From contig NZ_KV917377.1 of NCBI RefSeq assembly GCF_002019705.1, positions 1,052,565 to 1,116,564 on the forward strand: DNA of 64,000 bases. Reading direction: 5' to 3'. The DNA is from Shouchella patagoniensis. Its GTDB lineage: Bacteria; Bacillota; Bacilli; Bacillales; Bacillaceae_D. A program made the position numbers and the translations under genes. Positions 45,217 to 54,864 of the stretch are shown piece by piece. How positions within the stretch are numbered: the first letter of the stretch is position 1; every line of letters starts with the position of its first letter. The notes beneath the pieces were generated by a model, which was not told the origin of the DNA, made no database searches, and saw nothing but the letters and a program-made list of their open reading frames with translations.

Positions 45217-45865
45217 AGACATTAACGGGCAAAACATAAAAAAACACAAGAAAGAAATGAAAAATAGATCCCGCTATAACAAACAAATGCCACACTGCAT
45301 GATGGTAACGAAAGCCTCTCCACATATAGAAGATTGTTCCAACCGTATAAAAAAGTCCTCCAATGACAAGAAACCAGATTCCTGTGGTTGATAGAGACTC
45401 ATAAATTGGTTTAATCGCAAAAATGGCTAACCAACCCATCGCTAAGTATAAAACTGTTGAAAAGAACAAGAATTTCTTAACAAAAAAAACTTTAAACAAA
45501 ATCCCAGCAAAGGCTATTCCCCATACGATTCCAAATAACGTCCAACCTAAACCGCCTCCAACTAGGATAAGTAAAATAGGCGTATACGTTCCTGCAATAA
45601 ATACATAAATAGCAGCATGGTCAAAGATTTCAAACAAATCTTTGACTTTTCCTGCAGGGAAACTATGGACTAGCGTTGAGGAAATATAAAGAAGGAGCAT
45701 ACTTGCTCCGTATATTGTGAAACTGACAACATGCCAGGCAGTACCATAAATACTCGAATAAACAATTAGCAATGTGAGAGCTGCAATACTAAGAACAGCA
45801 CCGATACCATGAGTAATCGCATTGGCTATTTCTTCACGTTTTGAAAACACATGAGTCTCCGCCAA
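45215..45865 (-). CDS. TrhA / hemolysin III family membrane protein
   Basis: 216 residues, seven hydrophobic helices. Family signatures: ITHGIGAVLSI, STLVHSFP, FDHAAIYVFIAGTYTP and RYHHAVWHLFVIAGS with the His residues of the putative metal site. TrhA proteins affect membrane fluidity/energetics; the hemolysin name is historical. Closest B. subtilis relative is YplQ. Divergent from the HD gene. Confidence 0.92.
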   Translation of the reverse strand: MAETHVFSKREEIANAITHGIGAVLSIAALTLLIVYSSIYGTAWHVVSFTIYGASMLLLYISSTLVHSFPAGKVKDLFEIFDHAAIYVFIAGTYTPILLILVGGGLGWTLFGIVWGIAFAGILFKVFFVKKFLFFSTVLYLAMGWLAIFAIKPIYESLSTTGIWFLVIGGLFYTVGTIFYMWRGFRYHHAVWHLFVIAGSIFHFFLVFFYVLPVNV

Positions 45866-45949
45866 AAAAACATCCCCTTTACAAACGCTTTACTCCATTA
45901 TAGCATAGGTAATTAAAAAAATGCATTTGCAGACAAGGAGTACAAATTG

Positions 45950-46474
45950 ATGAGAGACGTAACACTTTTACAAATTTATGATCATCGCATAGCACAAAAA
46001 TACATCCAGCGCTCTGGAATGGCACATGCCATTCGCTGTGCCTATCATGCCTACGCTTTAGCGATTAATGAGAAAATTGATGTCGATCTTGCTACAAAAG
46101 GAGCTTTTTTACATGATATTGGCCATTACACTTGGTATAAAAATGGAAAATGGGATTTTTCTCTCTATAAAGCGTACGACATTCATGCCATTAAAGGTGC
46201 AGAGAGAGCCCATAAATTACTCATTCGTCTTGGGGAACACCCAAGAAAGGCAAAGGAAATAGCACTTGCTATTCTCCTTCATACAGATTCTTATTTGCCT
46301 AATGGCAAACTACAACTTACGCCTCTCCAGTCACTTGTTGCTCGAGCAGACGAAATGGATGAAGAACCACTAGGGGACCATCATTATCGTACAGTTAGCG
46401 ACAAGCAGGCACGTCAACTTTTACATGAACTCGATAGTAAAATTACTGCAGTTCTCAACAAGAATTTAAATTAG
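45950..46474 (+). CDS. HD-domain phosphohydrolase
   Basis: 174 residues. HD motif: GMAHAIRCAYHAYALA (first His), FLHDIGHYTW (HD, about 53-54), HAIKGAERAHKLL and LLHTDSY. Metal-dependent phosphohydrolase fold; nucleotide specificity unknown. ATG 45950 is likely (AAGGAG about 10 bases away); TTG 45947 is directly in front. Tail-to-tail with the thioredoxin gene with four bases between. Confidence 0.88.
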   Translation: MRDVTLLQIYDHRIAQKYIQRSGMAHAIRCAYHAYALAINEKIDVDLATKGAFLHDIGHYTWYKNGKWDFSLYKAYDIHAIKGAERAHKLLIRLGEHPRKAKEIALAILLHTDSYLPNGKLQLTPLQSLVARADEMDEEPLGDHHYRTVSDKQARQLLHELDSKITAVLNKNLN

Positions 46475-46478
46475 AACA

Positions 46479-47033
46479 TTAACGCGCAAGTAACATTTTC
46501 ACTTGCTCTTCATTCATCGGGCCATTAATACGACTGATGATTTTTCCTTTTTGGTCAAGAATTAGTGTGGTTGGTACACCAAAGATCTGATATTTCTTTT
46601 GAATTAATCCGGCTTCATCAAGTAACGGATCAAAAGAAGCACCGTAATGGTTTAAAAATGGTTGCAACTGACTCCTATCCGTTTCCGAACTTGTTAAATT
46701 AACAGCGATAAACTGATTTTCTTTTGCTGTCATCTCCTCTTCCAGCTTAACAATTAATGGCATCTCTTCCTGACATGGATAGCACCATGTTGAAAAGAAA
46801 TGAATAACTGTCACAGCCGCACCTCCAGCTTTATAGGTTTTTTCTTTTCCTGACAAAGTAGGCAAAGTAAAAGCTGGAGCAATTTCATCTACCTGGACGC
46901 CTTCCGTTTTTGCATTTACAATTACCTCAACGTGACGAAAAATCTCTTCAGTCCGTAAATGGAACCAACCTGTAACGATGATTGCACTAATAAGTCCTAT
47001 GTTAAGTAAACTTTTTTTTGCAATACAAATCAT
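46479..47033 (-). CDS. TlpA/ResA-like thiol-disulfide oxidoreductase
   Basis: 184 residues. N-terminal membrane anchor (LLNIGLISAIIVTGWF), then an extracytoplasmic thioredoxin domain with FFSTWCYPCQEEMP (CxxC about 93-96) and cis-Pro in FGVPTTLILD. Likely reduces disulfides outside the membrane, as ResA or StoA do in cytochrome or spore maturation; which one cannot be told. GAAGGAGG precedes ATG 47033. Confidence 0.88.
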   Translation of the reverse strand: MICIAKKSLLNIGLISAIIVTGWFHLRTEEIFRHVEVIVNAKTEGVQVDEIAPAFTLPTLSGKEKTYKAGGAAVTVIHFFSTWCYPCQEEMPLIVKLEEEMTAKENQFIAVNLTSSETDRSQLQPFLNHYGASFDPLLDEAGLIQKKYQIFGVPTTLILDQKGKIISRINGPMNEEQVKMLLAR

Positions 47034-47075
47034 ATAAAATCCTCCTTCTTCGAAGGTTATAGGAGTGTGTTACCT

Positions 47076-47246
47076 ATGTCCCTCTTACAAACCTTACAAG
47101 TATTTGCTTGTTTTGCATTCTTACTATTTGTATTCTTTTTCCAAGATATACCTTACTCCATGTTTTGGTTTGCTATCCTCTTTATTTTAAATGTCTGTTT
47201 ACTCGTTTTACGCAAGAGAAATCAAACAAAGAGTCGTCGTTTTTAA
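47076..47246 (+). CDS. 56-residue membrane protein
   Basis: ATG 47076 after AGGAG at about 10 bases. Two hydrophobic helices (VFACFAFLLFVFFF and MFWFAILFILNVCLLVL) and a basic end RKRNQTKSRRF. No family recognised. Divergent from the thioredoxin gene and 130 bases before trpS. Reality rests on frame, ribosome site and membrane composition. Confidence 0.6.
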   Translation: MSLLQTLQVFACFAFLLFVFFFQDIPYSMFWFAILFILNVCLLVLRKRNQTKSRRF

Positions 47247-47361
47247 CTATATGTGCTTGGCCTATTTTCTTATGCCAGCTTCTTCAGATATTCCTTTTAG
47301 TAAATCCTAGATAGTTGCTTTTGCCCCTTCTGTGCATTACGATAATTAAGAGTAGTAATGA

Positions 47362-48366
<1,005 letters not shown>

Positions 48367-48372
48367 AACTAA

Positions 48373-48413
48373 ACAGAAAGAAGAGCAGACGATATCGTCT
48401 GCTCTTCTTTCTG
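48373..48413 (+). terminator. trpS terminator
   Basis: ACAGAAAGAAGAGCAGACGA / TCTGCTCTTCTTTCTGT long hairpin after trpS. The rest of 48414-48628 holds nothing I can support. Confidence 0.8.
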
Positions 48414-48628
48414 TTACTCAACTAGTTATTAATTATTTAATAGGCTATGCTGTTTATTACGTTCCGTTTTACATTTCTTGCATTCATTCATTAATACCAG
48501 CTGTTATCTATAAAGCGAACATCTTTAATAGATCTATTACTTCTGTAAAAGCATCTCTAAATTAGCCGAATTTTCTAGTTTTCAAAACAATTCAAAGTAA
48601 CTATTTCTATTTATAACGGTCAAGAAAA

Positions 48629-48654
48629 AAGGCTTCCATTAGGAACCCTTTGCC
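48629..48654 (-). terminator. Terminator after 44-residue membrane gene
   Basis: Minus strand AAGGGTTCC-TAAT-GGAAGCCTTTTTT, one mismatch in the stem. Confidence 0.65.
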
Positions 48655-48658
48655 TCAA

Positions 48659-48793
48659 TTAATATCCGTTTGTCTTCTTCCAAATCTTACCGACAAAAAA
48701 AGATACACCTAGTGTTCCTACAAGAAGAATCACAGTAAATATTTGCATAACCAAATAAGCTAAACCATCCATCGTTTCAGCACCCATAACCAT
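48659..48793 (-). CDS. 44-residue membrane protein
   Basis: ATG 48793 after AGGAGGGGGG. One hydrophobic helix (AYLVMQIFTVILLVGTLGVSFFVG) and a short basic tail (KIWKKTNGY). A terminator follows. No family recognised. Lies between trpS and yjbA. Confidence 0.62.
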   Translation of the reverse strand: MVMGAETMDGLAYLVMQIFTVILLVGTLGVSFFVGKIWKKTNGY

Positions 48794-48857
48794 TCCCCCC
48801 TCCTTTTACGCTTATTATAAAAGAAAGCGCATACGATGTAAACCTAATAGAAATCCA

Positions 48858-48889
48858 TAAAAAAAGCACCTAACGTTCGTTAAGTGCTT
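48858..48889 (-). terminator. yjbA terminator
   Basis: AAGCACTTAACG-AACG-TTAGGTGCTTTTTTT on the minus strand. Confidence 0.82.
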
Positions 48890-48895
48890 ACTCCC

Positions 48896-49642
48896 TCATT
48901 TTACACGTTCAGGATGCTCAAGTTCCCACAGTTTCTCGAAAAAACTATTGCCTTTTACCATTGCTTCACATAATCTATAATGGTTTTCACTCCAACCAGT
49001 TCTTGCGCCAACTAACAAATGATTCCAAACTTCGTCACGGTCTTTTGTTTTTAATTTTTGATAAGACAACGGGTTCCATTCCGTACACCAGTACTTTAAT
49101 TCCGCATCTGACGCACTCGTGTTTAATTGATCTAACACCATAAAAAGCAATTGTTTTAATTGTCTTTCTCTTCGCGTTAGTCCTTTTAATTCAAACGGAC
49201 TCAATGAAAGCAAGTGATATTCTTTTTCTGTTACATCCTCAATTAATTCAAAACTCTCCAGTTCTTGGTCCGCAAGCGCTTCATAAACAAGTTGCTCTTG
49301 ACGTGGCGTTAGTCTACTTTTTCGGACTGGTGTTTTATAACCCATCGTATCAACAGCTATAATTCGTTCTCCATCAGTTATAATAAAACAGTAATCTAAC
49401 TGAATTCGCGACATATTCTTCCGTAAATAACTTTTTTGGTGCACTGCATTCAGTAAATTCTGGGGCAAATCAAGTAATTGGTTCTCAACAAAATCCATTA
49501 GCTCTGGTGTTCCTTTAACCAATTTAACTTGATCCAACACTTCGACTCGGTCCTCACTTCGCCACTCATGGAATGGGCAAACATTATAGCCATTTTCTTC
49601 ACCTTCAAACCAGTTCACCCAAACATCACGCATCATAACCAT
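48896..49642 (-). CDS. yjbA: YjbA family protein (UPF0736)
   Basis: 248 residues, nearly the length of B. subtilis YjbA. Matching blocks: [30 protein letters not shown]-like [34 protein letters not shown] and [20 protein letters not shown]. Cytoplasmic, function unknown. AAGGAGG is 10 bases before ATG 49642. Downstream of trpS on the opposite strand, as in B. subtilis apart from the missing app/opp operons. Confidence 0.92.
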   Translation of the reverse strand: MVMMRDVWVNWFEGEENGYNVCPFHEWRSEDRVEVLDQVKLVKGTPELMDFVENQLLDLPQNLLNAVHQKSYLRKNMSRIQLDYCFIITDGERIIAVDTMGYKTPVRKSRLTPRQEQLVYEALADQELESFELIEDVTEKEYHLLSLSPFELKGLTRRERQLKQLLFMVLDQLNTSASDAELKYWCTEWNPLSYQKLKTKDRDEVWNHLLVGARTGWSENHYRLCEAMVKGNSFFEKLWELEHPERVK

Positions 49643-49686
49643 ATTGATTCTGCCTCCTTACTAGTTCTCTCTTGAAAACAGTATGG

Positions 49687-50523
49687 TCACTGGTTCAAAT
49701 TCTTAAACACATCATAGCGCTTTGCATATTCTAAGAATGTACTTGAAGGTGTAATCATAAGTTCATCCGTTTTTTTATTTAAACCGGTTGCTACTTTCGT
49801 GCAAAGTCGATAACCAGCATAATATCCTAACATTCTCGGTATACCTTGATCGACTCTTCCATATAAGATGTCTTTGTATGCAAGTCTTCCTTTTTGCTGC
49901 AATCGTTTTTCAATATATTCTAAAAACCATTCCTGTCTCCAAGATTTATCATACAGTTTTGTCCATGGAGCAGTGTACGCTTCTCCGACTTCTTCTTCCA
50001 CAGCTATTTCTGCCAAACCTTCCATGATCATTGATTCAAGGAGTGTAATGGTTTGCTCTGATTCATTTGTTACTTTCAATCTGCATACATGGTGGTATTC
50101 ATGTGTGAGCAATGCTTTTAACTCTAACTCATTTACATTAAATGGAACAAAGAGAACAATTCCATCGGATAAGCTAATACCCATCTTACCTCCGACAGCA
50201 CGTTCCGGTTTCTTCAGACTTTTGTCGGCAAGCAAGATATAGATTGGGATATTTGGTCCACTCCATATTTCTTTCAAGAAATCAAAATGATCACGTGCAA
50301 TTTCTAAATGACGATATTGAAGCATCTTTTTTAATTCATGTAATTGTCCAGGCTGGAACATGCCCGCATCGCTCAAAAAAGAAGCAAGCTCATTATCCGA
50401 AGAGTAGGAAAATAATGACTGTAGTGGTTGAATAAATAATTGGCGATACCGTTCTTCTAACGTCCGTTTATTCGAGTGTGCTAAATATAGTTCAATCCAT
50501 TTATTTGTTTTTATAACACCCAT
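49687..50523 (-). CDS. yjaZ: DUF2268 putative zinc protease YjaZ
   Basis: 278 residues from ATG 50523 (AGGGTG site). Gluzincin motif LLTHEYHHVCRL (HEXXH about 143-147) with a downstream Glu in MIMEGLAEIAVEEE as third ligand. DUF2268 family, predicted Zn-dependent protease; no signal peptide, so intracellular. B. subtilis yjaZ lies just after fabF. Upstream frame to 50541 not used. Confidence 0.85.
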   Translation of the reverse strand: MGVIKTNKWIELYLAHSNKRTLEERYRQLFIQPLQSLFSYSSDNELASFLSDAGMFQPGQLHELKKMLQYRHLEIARDHFDFLKEIWSGPNIPIYILLADKSLKKPERAVGGKMGISLSDGIVLFVPFNVNELELKALLTHEYHHVCRLKVTNESEQTITLLESMIMEGLAEIAVEEEVGEAYTAPWTKLYDKSWRQEWFLEYIEKRLQQKGRLAYKDILYGRVDQGIPRMLGYYAGYRLCTKVATGLNKKTDELMITPSSTFLEYAKRYDVFKNLNQ

Positions 50524-50603
50524 CGTTTCACACCCTAACATTGTAAAGTTACATTTGACTTTCTCTTATAACAGTATCAAAATAATTGACAAGAGGTGAA
50601 GAC

Positions 50604-51365
50604 ATGAACCGACCTATAATTGATATGGATCAAATAAAGCAGTTAAAAATACAATTAACCGAATTCATGATGATGTATAAATTCGCTTTAGACGAAATGG
50701 AAACAAGAATTACTATATTACAAGAAGAGTTTGAGTTGCTTCAAGATTATAGCCCTATTGAACATGTTAAAACTCGTCTAAAATCACCGGAAAGTATCTT
50801 TAATAAAGTCATTAGAAAAAATATGAAAGCAGATTTGCAACAAATTAAAGAAACAATTAATGATATAGCGGGAATACGTATTACATGCGCATTTGTTTCG
50901 GATATATATAAGCTCGAGGAGATGCTAAGAAAACAAACAGATATGGAGGTACTCTCTGTAAAAGATTATATAAAAAAACCTAAGGATAATGGCTACCGTA
51001 GCTTACATATGATTATCCGTGTCCCCGTTTATACCTCTTCAAAGCAAGGCCATATCTGTGTTGAAGTCCAAATTCGTACGATTGCTATGGACTTTTGGGC
51101 GAGTCTTGAGCATAAAATCTTTTATAAATACGAGCGCAACGTTCCCGTGCACTTGCTAGAAGAATTAACAGAAGCTTCTCACTCTGCAGCAGCGTTAGAT
51201 CATAAAATGGAAAAACTCCATCTAGAAATGATCGAAGTCAAACAACAACATTCATCTGAAAAGAACCTATCCGAAATAAAGCTTGATCAACTACGTTTAA
51301 ACAATGAAACATTTAAGATTCCGCAAAAACTAATAGAGCAGTTGCAACAACTACCAGATAAATAA
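50604..51365 (+). CDS. Second small alarmone synthetase (YwaC/RelP-like)
   Basis: 253 residues. RelA/SpoT synthetase domain about 50-200: HVKTRLKSPESIFNKVI, INDIAGIRITCAFV, NGYRSLHMIIRVP and VEVQIRTIAMDFWASLEHKIFYKY, with a coiled, charged C-terminus. No HD hydrolase or regulatory domains. Differs clearly from YjbM at 35190, so the window encodes both SAS types. RelP-type genes respond to cell-wall stress in relatives, but no such promoter was identified. AGAGGTG before ATG 50604. Confidence 0.9.
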   Translation: MNRPIIDMDQIKQLKIQLTEFMMMYKFALDEMETRITILQEEFELLQDYSPIEHVKTRLKSPESIFNKVIRKNMKADLQQIKETINDIAGIRITCAFVSDIYKLEEMLRKQTDMEVLSVKDYIKKPKDNGYRSLHMIIRVPVYTSSKQGHICVEVQIRTIAMDFWASLEHKIFYKYERNVPVHLLEELTEASHSAAALDHKMEKLHLEMIEVKQQHSSEKNLSEIKLDQLRLNNETFKIPQKLIEQLQQLPDK

Positions 51366-51475
51366 GTTCCTTCTTTTAACGTATGTTGGAAAGTATCCGT
51401 TCTTGATTATCCTTTTCACGCATGCTACTCTTCAGTTACGAATGTAATGCTTTTAGCTGCAAAGGAGAACCTTTT

Positions 51476-52426
51476 ATGACTACGGATGAACTGACAAAAA
51501 GTTTAGAGGCTTTTACGCCTTTTAGCCGAACAGAGTGGGCCAAGCTAAGCAAAGGGCTAAGCTCTGCTTTATCAGAACAAGAGCGAAAAGGACTTGAAGG
51601 CATTTATGAAACCATTTCTGAATCAGAGGTACAGGATATCTATTTGCCTTTATCCGAACTGCTGTACAAACGCATGAAGCATAATATGCACTTGCACGAT
51701 GACATGAATCAATTTCTACAAAAAGAAAGGAAACGAGTTCCATTTATTATCGGCATTGCCGGCAGTGTCTCAGTTGGAAAAAGCACTACTGCTAGGCTTA
51801 TTCAGGCTCTTGCATCGCGATGGCCAGGAAAGCCTAAAGTCTCTTTGGTAACAACCGACGGATTCCTTTATCCAAATGAAGTGTTAGAAGAACGTGGCTT
51901 AATGAAACGTAAAGGGTTTCCAGAAAGTTATGATATACGCAGCTTAATTTCATTTCTAACAGATTTAAAATCTGGTGTTGATCACGTACACGCTCCAGTC
52001 TATTCACACTTAACATACAATGTTGATAAGAATGATATGCAAGCACTTGATGCACCAGACGTTGTCATTGTTGAAGGCATTAATGTGTTGCAAGTCAACA
52101 AAAAAGGCAAGAGAACGCCACACCTTTTCGTATCGGATTTCTTTGATTTTAGTATTTATGTAGATGCTAACGAAGAGAACATTCTTACTTGGTATATAGA
52201 GCGCTTTCACCTATTACGAAATACGGCTTTCCAAAAACCTGAGTCTTACTTTCATCGTTACCGTAGTTTATCCGATAACGAAGCAACAGAGATGGCGGTT
52301 TCAATATGGAGATCGATTAACGGTGTTAATTTAGAAAAAAACATTAAACCAACTCGGTTAAGGGCTGAGTTAATCTTAACAAAAGGTCCGGACCATCAAG
52401 TAGAGCAAATACAATTACGAAAATAA
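51476..52426 (+). CDS. coaA: Pantothenate kinase type I
   Basis: First step of coenzyme A synthesis. 316 residues from ATG 51476 (AAAGGAG site). P-loop [20 protein letters not shown] (about 95-114), [19 protein letters not shown] and [10 protein letters not shown]: the CoaA family, inhibited by CoA in E. coli. The frame to 51422 upstream has no ribosome site. Monocistronic with a strong terminator. Confidence 0.96.
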   Translation: MTTDELTKSLEAFTPFSRTEWAKLSKGLSSALSEQERKGLEGIYETISESEVQDIYLPLSELLYKRMKHNMHLHDDMNQFLQKERKRVPFIIGIAGSVSVGKSTTARLIQALASRWPGKPKVSLVTTDGFLYPNEVLEERGLMKRKGFPESYDIRSLISFLTDLKSGVDHVHAPVYSHLTYNVDKNDMQALDAPDVVIVEGINVLQVNKKGKRTPHLFVSDFFDFSIYVDANEENILTWYIERFHLLRNTAFQKPESYFHRYRSLSDNEATEMAVSIWRSINGVNLEKNIKPTRLRAELILTKGPDHQVEQIQLRK

Positions 52427-52463
52427 AAAGAAGAGCCGCATTCGTCATGCGGCTCTTCTCTTA
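52425..52463. terminator. coaA / CAP gene terminator
   Basis: AAGAAGAGCCGCA / TGCGGCTCTTCT hairpin between converging genes. Confidence 0.88.
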
Positions 52464-52470
52464 TATACAA

Positions 52471-53235
52471 TTAACCTTTAAATAATTGAACAAACATCTT
52501 TCCGTACGGTCCACCATCAACAACACCAATACCCACTTCTGTATAGTTACTGCTTAGAATATTTTCACGGTGACCTTGTGAATTCATCAATGCAGTGTGC
52601 GCATCTTCAACCGTTTGGTTACCAGCTAAGTTTTCACCAGCAGTATTATAAGTAACCCCGAATTGATCCATCATTTCAAATGGCGAACCAAATGTAGGAG
52701 AATTATGGTCAAAATAGTTGTTGTCAATCATGTCTTGCGCTTTAACACGCGCTACTTCCGTCAACTCTGGATCAATAGTAAGAGGCTCAAGTCCTGCTTT
52801 TTGACGCTCTTGATTCACAAGCTGAACCATTTGATCTTCCTCTGCAGATACATCTGTAGCTGATTCACTATCACCTTGATCTTCTTCGCTATCAACTTCT
52901 TCTAATTGAGGTGTTTCTTCAGATGTTTCTGGATCTTCCTCTACAACTTCTTCCTCTGAAGTTTGAGTTTCCTCTTGTTCAGGAACTTCTTCTGAATCTG
53001 GGATCCAGTCTCCATAGTCAAAATCATCAAAATTAACTTCCGACCAATCGATTTGACCATTACCATCTTTATTCTTATTGATGAAGTCATTTATTGGTAA
53101 ACACTCACCTGATACTGTATATACATATGGACCTTTAACTTCGATCTGTTGATCGGTTTCAGCCTCCGCTTGATTCGTAAAGCTGAACCCTGCTACAACT
53201 GCTGCAGCTAATGTAGTAAATGCGAATTTCTTCAT
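52471..53235 (-). CDS. Secreted CAP-domain protein (YkwD-like)
   Basis: 254 residues from ATG 53235, after AGGAGG. Signal peptide MKKFAFTTLAAAVVAGFSF...AEA, then an EF-hand-like NKNKDGNGQIDWSEV (calcium-type loop), a long Glu/Ser/Thr linker (about 88-130) and a C-terminal CAP/SCP domain: LVNQERQKAGLEPL, YFDHNSPTFGSPF, AGENLAGNQ and SQGHRENILSSNYTEVG. Extracytoplasmic; role unknown, YkwD-like proteins are common in sporeformers. Strongly acidic. Confidence 0.9.
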   Translation of the reverse strand: MKKFAFTTLAAAVVAGFSFTNQAEAETDQQIEVKGPYVYTVSGECLPINDFINKNKDGNGQIDWSEVNFDDFDYGDWIPDSEEVPEQEETQTSEEEVVEEDPETSEETPQLEEVDSEEDQGDSESATDVSAEEDQMVQLVNQERQKAGLEPLTIDPELTEVARVKAQDMIDNNYFDHNSPTFGSPFEMMDQFGVTYNTAGENLAGNQTVEDAHTALMNSQGHRENILSSNYTEVGIGVVDGGPYGKMFVQLFKG

Positions 53236-53645
53236 AAAGATAAATCCTCCTATAATTTGCACGTACTGTGCGATTCCCCTGTTACGAGAGGTACAAGCAC
53301 ATCCTAGCATAGGCTCATAGATTGATTCGATGGAAAAAGATTCTTGGAGTTCCATCTTGCAATATGCTGTAATATTCTTTTTCACTGCATAGGTTCGTCT
53401 TTTACCCCACCTTTACTAGACAAACGGTACTGGAAATCCCAGTCTAATTGTTACACAATTGTAAAATTGGCTTTTTTCGTTATGCAATTGTAATAAGAGG
53501 CCCTGCCTGTACTCCGTATCTACGTTCTTCTCACTTTTTTTGTTAGTTGGAAAACATTCACACCTTCATAGAGCACAAACTTCTGTTAATGTATTAACGT
53601 GTGTTTCAAAACACATATATTATCTCGGTGATAGGAGTGAATCGA
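53236..53645. other. Divergent intergenic region
   Basis: 410 bases between two secreted-protein genes. It holds two copies of CAATTGTAA (near 53456 and 53485) and GCACGTACTGTGC near 53260. No RNA structure, gene or known riboswitch recognised; probably two divergent promoters. Confidence 0.5.
53614..53622 (+). promoter_or_regulatory. Possible mother-cell -10 element
   Basis: CATATATTA fits CATANNNTA, 23 bases before the ATG of the LysM/hydrolase gene, with AC 15 bases upstream. The spacing to the gene is short. Confidence 0.3.
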
Positions 53646-54239
53646 ATGTTAAAAAAGACAGTACTGGCTTTTATTAGCCTCATTGGATTGAGTCTGATTC
53701 CCTTTAGCCAATCTGATGCAAAATCATTAACACACCCCGTCCAAGCAGGAGAATCTCTCTATTCATTAAGTGAGCGTTATGGCGTATCAAAAACATCCAT
53801 TCAACGCATCAATGAACTTGATACAAAGATGATTGAAGCTGGTGATACTCTAACGATCCCTGCATCCATTTCGGCAGAAGAAAGAGAACTGCTTGCAAGC
53901 CTTGTTTATGCCGAAGCAAAAGGCGAGCCTTATGCAGGAAAAGTTGCAGTTGCAAAAGTCGTATTAAACAGAGTTGACCATCCAGATTATCCAAACTCTG
54001 TTCATGATGTTATTACTCAAGTAACAGAAACGGGTCACTATGCATTTTCTCCTGTGTTGGATGGTGCGATTCATAACGAACCAGACTATGAATCGCGAAA
54101 GGCTGTTAATGAAGCGATTACCTTAAGAGGACAAGGACAGCAATCTCTTTATTTCTATAATCCTGCAACGGCGACAAGCAATTGGGTCTCAACTCGTGAA
54201 CAAACCATTGTTATTGGCAATCATATCTTTGCTAGGTAA
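53646..54239 (+). CDS. LysM plus SleB/CwlJ-type cell wall hydrolase
   Basis: 197 residues from ATG 53646 (AGGAGTG). Signal peptide MLKKTVLAFISLIGLSLIPF...DAKS, one LysM domain (HPVQAGESLYSLSERYGVSKTSIQRINEL, about 27-70), then a Hydrolase_2 domain with LLASLVYAEAKGEPYAGKVAVAKVVLNR (catalytic Glu in YAEA) and YFYNPATATSNWV. Such enzymes cut spore cortex or vegetative peptidoglycan. B. subtilis YkvT has a similar domain pair. A spore role is suggested but not shown. Confidence 0.9.
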   Translation: MLKKTVLAFISLIGLSLIPFSQSDAKSLTHPVQAGESLYSLSERYGVSKTSIQRINELDTKMIEAGDTLTIPASISAEERELLASLVYAEAKGEPYAGKVAVAKVVLNRVDHPDYPNSVHDVITQVTETGHYAFSPVLDGAIHNEPDYESRKAVNEAITLRGQGQQSLYFYNPATATSNWVSTREQTIVIGNHIFAR

Positions 54240-54245
54240 TGGTAA

Positions 54246-54283
54246 AAGCACATCAGCAAAAACTGCTGGTGTGCTTTTTTGAT
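54246..54283 (+). terminator. Hydrolase gene terminator
   Basis: AAAGCACATCAGCA / TGCTGGTGTGCTTTTTT. Confidence 0.85.
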
Positions 54284-54331
54284 TCATCTTGCATAGTTTA
54301 GGGTATAGATATAACAACGGAGGTGGTACAC

Positions 54332-54787
54332 TTGTCCAAACAATTACGTATCGACCGAGGAATTGAAGCATCAATCCATGCCCGTGTAAATCCAACAGAA
54401 GTGGCTCCAGTTAATCGTGTAACTCCCTCTCTTCCTATTCTCGCTACTAATCGCCACTCATCTGAAAACGAAATATACGCCTACAACTATGCTCATAAAC
54501 GCAAAGAAAAGCCATTCACTTCTATAAACACTAACTCAAGAGATACGCTTAATGCTGGAGAATGGTACCAAATGCTCTCAATTCATAGTAAAACAACATC
54601 CTTTTACAACCAAATTCGAAAGGAACGACCAGACCTAGATCAAAAACTTTCTAAAAACGTTTCATCACATTCCATTCACTCTGAAGATATTAAAGAACTA
54701 AGCACACGTTTACACACTTTTTCTACTAAAAATAGATTACCATTCATACAAGAAATACAAGGACTAGCTGTTGATGTTTACGGATAA
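54332..54787 (+). CDS. Hypothetical protein, 151 residues
   Basis: Starts TTG 54332 with GGAGG eight bases before it; GTG 54323 overlaps the site. Soluble, basic, Ser/Asn-rich, no cysteine, no membrane helix, no recognisable motif. Sequence opens MSKQLRIDRGIEASIHARVNP. Flanked by terminators on both sides, so transcribed alone. Function unknown. Confidence 0.75.
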   Translation: MSKQLRIDRGIEASIHARVNPTEVAPVNRVTPSLPILATNRHSSENEIYAYNYAHKRKEKPFTSINTNSRDTLNAGEWYQMLSIHSKTTSFYNQIRKERPDLDQKLSKNVSSHSIHSEDIKELSTRLHTFSTKNRLPFIQEIQGLAVDVYG

Positions 54788-54788
54788 A

Positions 54789-54822
54789 ACGAGGAGCTTA
54801 AGCTTAAGCTCCTCGTTTTTTG
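54789..54822 (+). terminator. Terminator of the 54332 gene
   Basis: AAACGAGGAGCTTAAG / CTTAAGCTCCTCGTTTTTT. Confidence 0.9.
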
Positions 54823-54864
54823 GTATACTAATAAATGTAACTATAAAAAGGAGGCAGCACATAA

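Noticed and set aside
53236-53645. Riboswitch of the c-di-AMP type before the cell wall genes
   Set aside because: The conserved aptamer blocks were not found on either strand.
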